A DNA stretch of 64,000 nucleotides from contig MCFH01000039.1 of NCBI GenBank assembly GCA_002104945.1, positions 106,001 to 170,000 of the forward strand, in the 5' to 3' direction. This stretch comes from Piromyces finnis (taxonomy: Eukaryota > Neocallimastigomycota > Neocallimastigomycetes > Neocallimastigales > Neocallimastigaceae). The notes beneath the pieces were generated by a model. That model was not told where the DNA came from. It did not search any database and saw only the letters and a program-made list of their open reading frames with translations. Position 1 is the stretch's first letter. Every line of letters begins with the position of its first letter. A program made the translations under genes and the position numbers. Below are positions 1-10,777 of the stretch, piece after piece.

Positions 1-412
1 TCTGTTACAGGAATTAAGGTTAGTGCTAAAGGAAAATGTATTGTTCCAGTAACCGTTCCATTTGAAGTTGAACGTAACAGTAAATTTAGTTATGAACAAG
101 TTGGTAATGATCCATTAACTATTTGGGTACCATTAGATAACAGTAATGAAATCATAAATTTCAAAAATGCTTACATTTGGGGTTCAGAAATTCAAGAAAC
201 CACCACTATCACCACCACTACTACAACTGTTGAATCAACCACTATTATTGAATTAACCACCACCACCACGACAACTACTACCACAATACCTGTTGAATCA
301 ACTACTACCACTACTACTACTTCTTCTACAGTTATTGAACCAACAACTACTATAGAACCAACAACTATAACTACTACTTCTTCTGCAGCTGTTGAACCAA
401 CAACCACACCAT

Positions 413-446
<34 letters not shown>

Positions 447-1191
447 AACTACTACTTCTTCTGCAGCTGTTGAACCAACAACCATATCATCTACTACTAC
501 TACTACAACTACTACTACAACTACTACTTCTTCTGCAGCTGTTGAACCAACAACCATATCATCTACTACTACTACTACAACTACTACTACAACTACTACT
601 TCTTCTGCAGCTGTTGAACCAACAACCATATCATCTACTACTACTACTACAACTACTACTACAACTACTACTTCTTCTGCAGCTGTTGAACCAACAACCA
701 CACCATCTACTACTACTACAACTACAAAGAAAACAACTACAACAAAAAAATCTACTACTATTACTACCAAAAAGAGCACTACTACAAAGAAAACAACTAC
801 AACTAAAAAATCTACTACTACTACTACCAAAAAGAACACTACTACAAAGAAAACAACTACAACTAAAAAATCTACTACTACTACTACTACTACCAAAAAG
901 AGCACTACTACAAAGAAAACAGCTACAACTAAAAAATCTACTACTACTACTACTACTACCAAAAAGAGCACTACTACAAAGAAAACAACTACAACTAAAA
1001 AATCTACAACCAAAACGAAGACCATCACATCTACTAAAACAGTAACTAAAACTAAAACTTCAACAAAGAAAACTACAACAAAGAAATCAACTACATCTAC
1101 TAAAAAAACCAACACATCAACTAAGAAAACCACCTCAGCAACTAAAACTCGTGTTGTTGAAAATGAAGCTGTAAATGTATGTAATATTTAA
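1..1191 (+). CDS. Thr-rich mucin-like protein, 3' part (5' end outside window)
   Basis: The frame is open from base 1 to TAA at 1189-1191. The first ~63 residues form a globular segment containing the motif NDPLTIWVPLDN. A long low-complexity tail follows: runs of Thr, four repeats of an SSAAVEPTT unit (about 385-710), then Thr/Lys blocks of TTKKSTTT type up to the C-terminus. The dense Thr/Ser/Pro tail suggests a heavily O-glycosylated surface or secreted protein. I do not recognise the globular segment. Two decayed relatives lie downstream, each preceding a glycosyltransferase gene. The last codons contain GTATGT (1177-1182), so the C-terminus could be spliced to a short exon after the TAG at about 1404; AVNVCNI-stop is the unspliced reading. 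The antisense Val-rich frame here is a repeat artefact. Confidence 0.8.
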
Positions 1192-2215
1192 ATATTATAT
1201 GTATATTAATATTATTACATATTTATCTATAAGTATGAATAAACTAACTTTTTTTTTTTTATTAATATTTCATATTACAATGGATTACAATATGTTATAA
1301 TAGGATTTCATTAATGATATTTTAAGTGTTATTAAAAATATATTGAAAATCTAATTTTAAAATGATCAATACAATTAAAAAAAAAATTATTCCTATTATT
1401 TATAGGATATATGATTTTATTATAATTTAAAAAGAATCCTTTACTGTGTGAATATTTATTAAACTCTCTAATTATTTATATATAATTTATAATGTAATTG
1501 TAAAAAAAGAACATTCAATGTTAAGATACCTTGAATGCTACCGAACAACTTTATCTATTTTAGTTATTTATATAAATATTAAATATATATAAATATAAAT
1601 ATATGTAAAAGATACTACATTATCATAATATTTAAAATATTAAATTATTAAAATCAATTTTTAGTGTTTTAGATCTTTCTATACATTGATAGAAATTCGA
1701 TACATTATGTATACATTACTTAAAATGTATTAAGTCTCCTATATATTTCTATTAATTAATATTTTATATATTGTTGAAAAAAAAAAGAATTTTCTATTAT
1801 TTATATTTATATATTATTAATTTAATCAATTTAATTAGTTAATTAAAAATTATATATTATAATAAATAATAAATTAATTTTAATTAAATTTTTTTTTTGG
1901 CATATAGTTCATAACCATAAAAAAAAAAGGCTTTTTTTCTCAAAAAAAAAAAAACAAACAAAAACAAACATTATTATATGAATTGTTGTTTATAAAAGAT
2001 TTAACTTTTAACAACAATATTGTTATAATATTATTTATAAAAAAAACAATAACAAGTAAAATAGTAATATTAGAAAAAAAAACTATTAATAATAGTAATA
2101 GCTATTAATAATAGTAATAATTAATCATTAAAATAAAAAAATAATAAATTAATAAAAATTCAAATCAAATCATTTTAATTATTATCAAACAATAACATAA
2201 ACAATAACATAAATA
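1192..2215. other. Intergenic spacer, mucin to glycosyltransferase copy 1
   Basis: AT-rich spacer with no supported gene. The last ~190 bases (from about 2026) are nearly identical to 6005-6195 upstream of copy 2, so the promoter was duplicated with the gene. It contains repeated AATAGTAATAGCTATTAATAA-type sequence and CAATAACATAAA just before the ATG. Confidence 0.6.
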
Positions 2216-4036
2216 ATGAGAGAACAAGAATATACATTAATTGGTAATCCAGCAATTTACCAAAAAAGAATTGCAAGAAAAAGTGTACTTATAAAAAAAA
2301 TTATAGGTATAATATGTTATACAACAATAGTTATTTTCCTTACTTACTATATTACAAGTCATCAATCGTCGTCAGATAATGACAATGCTGAAGTTGATAC
2401 AAATAGAACTTATATTCATATTCCAGAAGATTCAAAATTATTTGAGCTAACCGATTTCTATCCAGTTAACGGTAATAATACTAAAGGACCTATAACAATT
2501 AATAGAGAAAAAGATAATGGCAAAAAAGTAAATTTATATGAAAAAATGGTTAATGTCACTGATAATGAGTTAGAAAACTTTTATTATGATTACGAAACTT
2601 TTGATTCTCTTGAAGATAAATTAGCAATGAAAGATGAATATTTTTGTGAATCACAAGGTTATGAAAATGAATATGAAATTAAATGTCCACTTTATTATCA
2701 TATTGTCATTGATAAATCTTTTTATGGTCGTTATGCAAGAGATTTAAAACATTGTACCGAAGGTTATGACGGAGAAAAAAAATCAAAGTCTAATTTATTA
2801 AGATCTAAGAATATGATTACTAAATGTGGTAGAGATTACACTTCAAATATAAAGGAATCTTGTGAAGGACATGAAAACTGCAAGATTTTTCCAAGTTTAT
2901 CAGAATTCAGAGATAGTTGTACCGATATTTATAAATATGTTCATATCAAATATCACTGTGAAAAAGATAAGGTATTGAAGAAATAGTTTTTTTTTTTTAA
3001 AAAATTCGATAAATTGTTATATACATATATAGAGAGAACTAAATTTAACATTTGTTTATTATATTTATGTTTTTTTTTTAAAAAAAAAATTATAGAAAAT
3101 CAAAAAACCAAATTTTGCCATAGCTATGTATGCAGATAAAATTAAAGTAAATTCTGTTTATGAAAATGCCATTAGTGAATTTTATCAATATTCTGATATT
3201 CATAATTATAAATTTTTCTTAAATCGAGAAAAATATGACAATGAAAGAAATACATATTATATGAAAATTAATACATTAATAGAAGTTGTTATCCAAGGTT
3301 TAAAAACAAAAGCATATGATTGGGTGCTGTAAGTTGACTCTATTTTAATTACTTATTACTAATATTACTAATATGTGGATGAATTTCTATTTTCATTTAC
3401 ATAGATATAAATAAAAAAATTGTTTTTTTTTTTTTTTTTTTAATAATAGATACTAAAATGTAATATGTTTAATATATTTATATTTATTCATATTTAACAA
3501 ATAGTTGGGTTGATAGTGATGCTGTTTTAACCAATCCAAATATAAAATTAGAAGCCTTTGTACCCACAGATAGCGATATTCATATACTTTTTGGAATTGA
3601 TAGAAATGGATTTAACGCTGGTGTCATTTTAATGAGAGTTCATTCATGGACTCTTAATTTTTTAATGAGAGCAAAATCATTACAATATTTCAAAAAAGAA
3701 AAAAATCTATTTTTTGTAGATCAATCTGCAATAAATAATGTTTTAGTCGGAGATCATGAAGAACGTCACTATATGATTATCCCAAGAAATTGGATTAATA
3801 GATATGTGAATCCAAACGAAGCAATAATACCAAAAGCTTTCATTTATCATCTTGCTGGACGTAATGAAAAAGAAAAGGAAGCAAATGAACTCCGTGATAA
3901 AGTATATAATGTATTAAGTACGGATCCAAAATGGTTCAGAGAATTTACAAATAAAAAACTAAGAAAGGAAGTTTTACAGTATTATGAAAAAAATAAGGAT
4001 GTAAATAATAGAAAAAAATTGGAATTCCAAATATAG
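2216..4036 (+). CDS. Type II membrane GT34-like glycosyltransferase with N-terminal SUEL-like lectin domain, copy 1
   Basis: Three exons fit: 2216-2971, 3096-3328 and 3505-4036, giving 506 aa with GT-AG introns in phases 0 and 2. Residues 29-47 form one hydrophobic signal-anchor, as in type II Golgi enzymes. Residues ~140-250 look like a SUEL/rhamnose-binding-lectin domain: Cys144 and later Cys residues, FYGRYARDL, a CEGHENC block, FRDSC and KYVHIKYHC at the end. Residues ~260-470 look like GT34 (GMA12/MNN10 galactosyl- or mannosyltransferase): WVDSDAVLTNP with the metal-binding DxD at 333-335, GFNAGVILM at 365, DQSAINN at 402 and IYHLAG with His445. The expected role is transfer of Gal or Man from a nucleotide sugar to glycoprotein in the Golgi. 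Donor and linkage cannot be read from sequence. Confidence 0.85.
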
Positions 4037-4565
4037 AGTTGATATACTTTTAATATTTTTTAAATTTTAAAAAAATATAAGGAAAAACAAAAGATTATTT
4101 TATTATTTTTTCTTTTTACATAGAAAAAAAAATATAAAAAATGCAAATTAATTAATTAAAATTACGTTCTTTTTATATAAATATTGTTAAAAGAAAAATA
4201 TATACACCTATATTCATATTTTATACATAGAAATAAAAGAAAAATATCTATGGTTAATTTAGAACAAAAAATGTAGTTTTTAAATAATAAAAGTAAATAG
4301 TGTGAAAAAAAAAGTATTATTTTTTTTTTTCAAATATTCCAATCATATTAAGTATTAAAAATTTTAATTTAAAAATGTCACACATTGATTATTGTATAAA
4401 GTTTAGAATCAAGCCACTTTTTGTTTATAAGAAAGAAAAATAAATAATTTTAATATATTAATAAACTTTAAATATTATAAAACAAATATTATACACAATT
4501 TATTTTTAATTATTATGTTACACAAATTATTTTAATAAACTTTCTTTTAATAACTAATTTTTTGT
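4037..4565. other. Intergenic spacer after glycosyltransferase copy 1
   Basis: AT-rich. The first ~110 bases match the sequence after copy 2 (8017-8127), and similarity ends near 4147/8127, marking the right edge of the recent duplication. No gene seen. Confidence 0.55.
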
Positions 4566-5373
4566 AAGGATTGTATTTCATTCGTCAGGATTCTTCAACA
4601 ATGGACAGATGCAATTGTTGAAAGATATAATTCTTATGTTAACTGGCCTATGATTTCATTAAAATTGGATGATTTAGCTAAAACATTTACTGACAGAAAT
4701 GAAATTGAAAATTGTAATGCTTCTTATGCCTTAGTAAAATCAGATCATTCTGTTACAGGAATTAAGGTTAGTGCTAAAGGAAAATGTATTGTTCCAGTAA
4801 CCGTTCCATTTGAAGTTGAACGTAACAGTAAATTTAGTTATGAACAAGTTGGTAATGATCCATTAACTATTTGGGTACCATTAGATAACAGTAATGAAAT
4901 CATAAATTTCAAAAATGCTTACATTTGGGGTTCAGAAATTCAAGAAACCACCACTATCACCACCACTACCACAATGTTGAATTAATCACTACTATTGAAT
5001 TATTTACCACCACCACTACAACTGTTGAATTAATCACTACTATTGAATTAACCACCACCACCACCACTACAACTATTGAATCAACTACTACCACTATTAC
5101 TTCTTCTACAGTTATTGAACCAACAATTATTATAGAACCAAAACCATAACTACTACTTCTTCTGTAGCTGTTGAACCAACAACCACACCATCTACTACTA
5201 CTACTACTACTACTACAACTACTACTTCTTCTGCAGCAATTGAACCAACAATCAAATTATCTATTAATGCAACTAAAAAGTCAACTACTCTCACAAAATA
5301 AACAACCTCCACCACTATAATTTATATTACAGAAAATGATGTTGTAAATATATGTAATATATCTAAAAAATAA
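4566..5373 (+). pseudogene. Decayed copy of the Thr-rich mucin-like gene (copy 2)
   Basis: From about 4566 the frame reads KDCISFVRILQQWTDAIVER and continues into the same globular domain as the partial gene at the window start (almost identical over 4749-4950). Near 4975 the Thr tail breaks into stops (TTGAATTAATC). Later fragments in other frames still show SSVAVEPTT and a shortened Thr run, ending at TAA 5371-5373. No start exon is visible upstream, so the copy is truncated at 5' and frameshifted in the tail. It shows more of the globular domain than the copy at the window edge, including two Cys residues and conserved Trp residues. The fold is not recognised. Confidence 0.7.
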
Positions 5374-6195
5374 AAGTATTAATCTATAATAATAAACTCC
5401 CTTTTTTCTTTATTATTAATATTTCACATTACAATATAATTTTATTTATAAAATTTTAAGTGTTATTAAAAATGTTATAAATCTATTATTAAACTAATAT
5501 TATAACCATTCATTAAAATGTTTTAATCCACTTTCTATCTAAATATATATATTGTATTTAAAAATCTTTTAATCAATTATTCTTTTTATATAATTGGTGT
5601 ATAATATATGATATTATATTAATATAATATATTAATTTTAAATTTAAAAAAATTTAAATATAATTTAAATATATTTTTTTATTATTGGTGTATAATAAAT
5701 GATATTATATTAATATAATATATTAATTTTAAATTTAAAAAAATTTAAATATAATTTAAATATATTTTTTTATTATTGGTGTATAATAAATGATATTATA
5801 TTAATATAATATATTAATATTAAATTTAAATATATTAAGTTTAATTATAAATAAAATTCTAATATATTAAGTTTAATTTTTTTTTAAATAAAACATTAAA
5901 AAAAAACAAAAACTTTTCTTCTTTTTAAAAAAGAAAACAGAACATAAATGTAATATTAAAGCTTTATATTCAGCAATAAAAATAATAGTAATAGTAATTC
6001 TTAATATTATTTATAAAAAAAAAAAACAATAACAAGTAAAATAGTAATATTAGAAAAAAAAACTATTAATAATAGTAATAGCTATTAATAATAGTAATAA
6101 TTAATCATTAAAATAAAAAAATAATAAATTAATAAAAATTCAAATCAAATCATTTTAATTATTATCAAACAATAACATAAACAATAACATAAATA
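5374..6195. other. Intergenic spacer with ~120-bp tandem repeat
   Basis: A block reading ATTGGTGTATAATA(T/A)ATG followed by AT-rich sequence occurs about three times between 5592 and 5830 with a period of ~120 bases. The last ~190 bases duplicate the promoter of glycosyltransferase copy 1. Confidence 0.6.
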
Positions 6196-8016
6196 ATGAG
6201 AGAACAAGAATATACATTAATTGGTAATCCAGCAATTTACCAAAAAAGAATTGCAAGAAAAAGTGTACTTATAAAAAAAATTATAGGTATAATATGTTAT
6301 ACAACAATAGTTATTTTCCTTACTTACTATATTACAAGTCATCAATCGTCGTCAGATAATGACAATGCCGAAGTTGATACAAATAGAACTTATATTCATA
6401 TTCCAGAAGATTCAAAATTATTTGAGCTAACCGATTTCTATCCAGTTAACGGTAATAATACTAAAGGACCTATAACAATTAATAGAGAAAAAGATAATGG
6501 CAAAAAAGTAAATTTATATGAAAAAATAGTTAATATCACTGATAATGAGATAGAAAACTTTTATAATGATTACGAAACTTTTGATTCTCTTGAAGATAAA
6601 TTAGCAATGAAAGATGAATATTTTTGTGAATCACAAGGTTATAAAAATGAATATGAAATTAAATGTCCACTTTATTATCATATTGTCATTGATAAATCTT
6701 TTTATGGTCGTTATGCAAGAGATTTAAAACATTGTACCGAAGGTTATGACGGAGAAAAAAAATCAAAGTCTAATTTATTAAGATCTAAGAATATGATTAC
6801 TAAATGTGGTAGTGATTACACTTCAAATATAAAGGAATCTTGTGAAGGACATGAAAACTGCAAGATTTTTCCAAGTTTATCAGAATTCAGAGATAGTTGT
6901 ACCGATATTTATAAATATGTTCATATCAAATATCACTGTGAAAAAGATAAGGTATTGAAGAAATAGTTTTTTTTTTTTAAAAAATTCGATAAATTGTTAT
7001 ATACATATATAGAGAGAACTAAATTTAACATTTGTTTATTATATTTATGTTTTTTTTTTAAAAAAAAAATTATAGAAAATCAAAAAACCAAATTTTGCCA
7101 TAGCTATGTATGCAGATAAAATTAAAGTAAATTCTGTTTATGAAAATGCCATTAGTGAATTTTATCAATATTCTGATATTCATAATTATAAATTTTTCTT
7201 AAATCGAGAAAAATATGACAATGAAAGAAATACATATTATATGAAAATTAATACATTAATAGAAGTTGTTATCCAAGGTTTAAAAACAAAAGCATATGAT
7301 TGGGTGCTGTAAGTTGACTCTATTTTAATTACTTATTACTAATATTACTAATATGTGGATGAATTTCTATTTTCATTTACATAGATATAAATAAAAAAAT
7401 TGTTTTTTTTTTTTTTTTTTTAATAATAGATACTAAAATGTAATATGTTTAATATATTTATATTTATTCATATTTAACAAATAGTTGGGTTGATAGTGAT
7501 GCTGTTTTAACCAATCCAAATATAAAATTAGAAGCCTTTGTACCCACAGATAGCGATATTCATATACTTTTTGGAATTGATAGAAATGGATTTAACGCTG
7601 GTGTCATTTTAATGAGAGTTCATTCATGGACTCTTAATTTTTTAATGAGAGCAAAATCATTACAATATTTCAAAAAAGAAAAAAATCTATTTTTTGTAGA
7701 TCAATCTGCAATAAATAATGTTTTAGTCGGAGATCATGAAGAACGTCACTATATGATTATCCCAAGAAATTGGATTAATAGATATGTGAATCCAAACGAA
7801 GCAATAATACCAAAAGCTTTCATTTATCATCTTGCTGGACGTAATGAAAAAGAAAAGGAAGCAAATGAACTCCGTGATAAAGTATATAATGTATTAAGTA
7901 CGGATCCAAAATGGTTCAGAGAATTTACAAATAAAAAACTAAGAAAGGAAGTTTTACAGTATTATGAAAAAAATAAGGATGTAAATAATAGAAAAAAATT
8001 GGAATTCCAAATATAG
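6196..8016 (+). CDS. Type II membrane GT34-like glycosyltransferase with SUEL-like lectin domain, copy 2
   Basis: Exons 6196-6951, 7076-7308 and 7485-8016, 506 aa, offset exactly 3980 bases from copy 1. By eye both introns, exons 2 and 3 and the promoter are identical to copy 1. Exon 1 differs at seven bases, six of them changing the protein (Met/Ile, Val/Ile, Leu/Ile, Tyr/Asn, Glu/Lys, Arg/Ser in the stem and lectin region). The anchor, lectin Cys pattern, DxD motif and catalytic-domain motifs are intact, so it should be functional. It lies between two mucin relics, consistent with duplication of a mucin plus transferase module. Confidence 0.85.
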
Positions 8017-9138
8017 AGTTGATATACTTTTAATATTTTTTAAATTTTAAAAAAATATAAGGAAAAACAAAAGATTATTTTATTATTTTTTCTTTTTACA
8101 TAGAAAAAAAAAATATAAAAATGCAAAAAGAAAAAAGAAAAAAATTATAATAGTATAAATTTTAAAAACTTTTTTAATTATATTATTAAATAAAAATTAT
8201 ATTAAAAGAAAAAATATATATATAATTATATTTTATTTATATTTATATATATAAGTAAAAAATATATGATTAATTTAACAGAAAATATAGATTTTAAAGT
8301 AATAAATATGATAAAAATATAAAATATATAAAAATGTCCTTAATGTTAAAAAAAAAAAACGTATATATATATATACACTTTTTTGATATTTATTATTAAT
8401 ATTTAAAAAATGTCCCCCGTTGATTTTTTGTCTTCCATGATAAATTTTATTTTTTTATCATGATGTTACACAAATTATTTTTATAAACTTTTTTGCATTA
8501 TTTTTTGCAAGTATTATATTGTTTTAGTCAAGATTATTTTCTTTGATTGTTATTTTAGTGATTACACTTTTACTGGTAAGTAACTACGACTTTAATTTTA
8601 AAACTATTAAATGTACTTTACATATTCAAGTTGATCACGATGGTATAGGAATATTTTTTTTAAAATAAACTTTATTGGAATGATACTTATAAACATACCT
8701 AAAATTTATCCAAATTTTTTGGAACATGGTTTTTATGTGGCAATGAAAAATCAACTATTTACATACAATTCAACTAAAGCTTATTTAAGAATAATGTTTT
8801 TTAATATAAAAACTGATAGTAAGGATATTAATAGTAATAATGCTAATTAGGAATCTATCACTGTTAAATTTATTGTTGAAAAATAGAAAAAATAGAATTT
8901 TTAAAAAAAAAATTTCGAAATTCAATAGTGCCAACTTTTATATCTTTGGATCGTCTTTTTCTTTCAAAATTCTCATTTTTAGTCACTCTACCATTTTTTT
9001 CTTTTTTCATAATAATTAATATAAAGATTATATCACACACCAATATCAAATTTATTGGAGTTTTAATACTTTTATATAGATAATTTCTCACATGCTAATA
9101 AAATTTAAAATAATTTTGATATCTCAAAGAAATTTAAC
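8017..9138. other. Spacer with possible 5' remnants of mucin copy 3
   Basis: No intact gene. Around 8560-8870 short open stretches look protein-like, for example a frame reading TIKCTLHIQVDHDG near 8610, but stops and frame changes interrupt them. They may be the eroded front half of the third mucin copy. The short minus-strand frame at 8870-9091 has no recognisable features and is not called. Confidence 0.4.
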
Positions 9139-10041
9139 TTGGATCATGAAGATGGTATCCAAGTCAGTAATGATCCATTAACTATTTGGGTACGGTTAGA
9201 TAACAGTAATGAAATCATTAATTTCAAAAACGCTTATATTTGGGGTTCAGAAATTCAAGAAACAACCACCACTACAAATGCTGAATCTATTGTCATTATT
9301 GAATTAGCAATGACTATTACTACTACTACTACACCTTATTGAATATACTACTATTGAATTATCAACAATTTCTACTACTACCATTAATCTATTGAACCGA
9401 ACTACTGCCACCACTACTTCTTCTACAATTATTACATCAACAACTACCATTATTATAAATAAAAAGTTTACTACTACTAAAAAGAGTACTACCACAACAA
9501 AGAAAACAAGTAAATAATTATTACTAAAAATACTACAACCAAAACAAAGACTATCACATCTACTAAAAATACTACAACCAAAACAAAGACTATCACATCT
9601 ACTAAAAATACTACAACCAAAACAAAGACTATCACATCTACTAAAAATACTACAACCAAAACAAAGACTATCACATCTACTAAAAATACTACAACCAAAA
9701 CAAAGACTATCACATCTACTAAAAATACTACAACCAAAACAAAGACTATCACATCTACTAAAAATACTACAACCAAAACAAAGACTATCACATCTACTAA
9801 AAATACTACAACCAAAACAAAGACTATCACATCTACTAAAAAAACTAAGACTTTTACAACAGAAACTACTACATATAAAAGGAAAACGACAATGAAAACT
9901 ACAAAAAAAAAATCAACAACAACATCTACTAAGAAAACCAACACATCAACTAAGAAAACCACTACATCAACCAAGAAAACCACCTCAGCAACTAAAACTC
10001 GTGTTGCTGAAAATGAAGCTGTAAATGTATGTAATATTTAA
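9139..10041 (+). pseudogene. Decayed copy of the Thr-rich mucin-like gene (copy 3)
   Basis: The frame at 9160-9260 carries the NDPLTIWV..LDNSNEIINF segment of the mucin family with one changed residue, then hits a stop at ~9340. Further Thr-rich fragments follow with several stops (for example TAA near 9516). Bases 9523-9838 hold eight tandem copies of a 39-base unit coding TKNTTTKTKTITS; copy 1 has only one related unit. The last part is open again and ends ATKTRVAENEAVNVCNI-stop at 10041, close to the C-terminus of copy 1. The breaks make it a relic, unless some stops lie inside unrecognised introns. Confidence 0.7.
9523..9838 (+). repeat. 39-bp minisatellite, 8 units
   Basis: Eight head-to-tail copies of a unit of 39 bases (13 codons, TKNTTTKTKTITS), apparently identical by eye. 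The unit length keeps frame. It lies inside the mucin relic, so it expanded recently in a gene that is already broken. Confidence 0.9.
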
Positions 10042-10774
10042 ATATTATATGTATATTAATATTATTACATATTACATTATCTATAAGTATGAATAAACTA
10101 ACTTTTTTTTTATTAATATTTCATATTACAATGGATTACAATATGTTATAATAGGATTTCATTAATGATATTTTAAGTGTTATTAAAAATATATTGAAAA
10201 TCTAATTTTAAACGATCAGTACATTGAAAAAAAAATTATTCCTATTATTTATAGGATATATGATTTTATTATAATTTAAAAAGAATTCTTTACTATTTGA
10301 ATATTTTTAAGCTCTCTAATTATTTATATATAATTTATAATGTAATTGTAAAAAAAGAACATTCAATGTTAAGATACTTTGCTTTTTTTTTTTTTTTAGT
10401 TTTTTTGAGTATTTTTAGTTTTAAACATTTTATTTATATTAAAAATTTATATATTATTGATATAATAATGAATTTATTATTATATATTATTATAATATAT
10501 TAATATTGATTTTAAATAAAATTTTAATTTAATATATTAATTTTATTTCTTTTTTTAATATAAAGTTTTCTTTTTTTTTAAAAAAAAAAAACCTTACTTT
10601 TTTGATAATGATAACAAAATGTTATATAAAAAAGATAATTAAATTTATCAAATTGTACATTTAAATTTAACAATAATATAATAATTATAATATTTTTAAT
10701 AATATAACATAATTTATTAAGAAATTCAATTCATATAAAACTTCTTGTTTAATTATTAACAAACAATAACATAA
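10042..10774. other. Intergenic spacer before glycosyltransferase copy 3
   Basis: The first ~340 bases resemble the sequence after the mucin gene at 1192-1530 (same GGATTACAATATGTTATAATAGG landmark), showing that the mucin 3' flank was duplicated too. The hydrophobic frame at 10297-10503 is AT-rich chance coding and is not called. Confidence 0.55.
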
Positions 10775-10777
10775 ATG

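Noticed and set aside
392-1045. Leu/Gln-rich plus-strand frame
   Set aside because: Shifted frame of the same ACT/CTA-type repeat; no globular part.
192-1133. 313-codon Val-rich frame on the minus strand
   Set aside because: It is the antisense of the Thr/Ser tandem repeats of the mucin; the sense frame has a globular domain and a paralogue.
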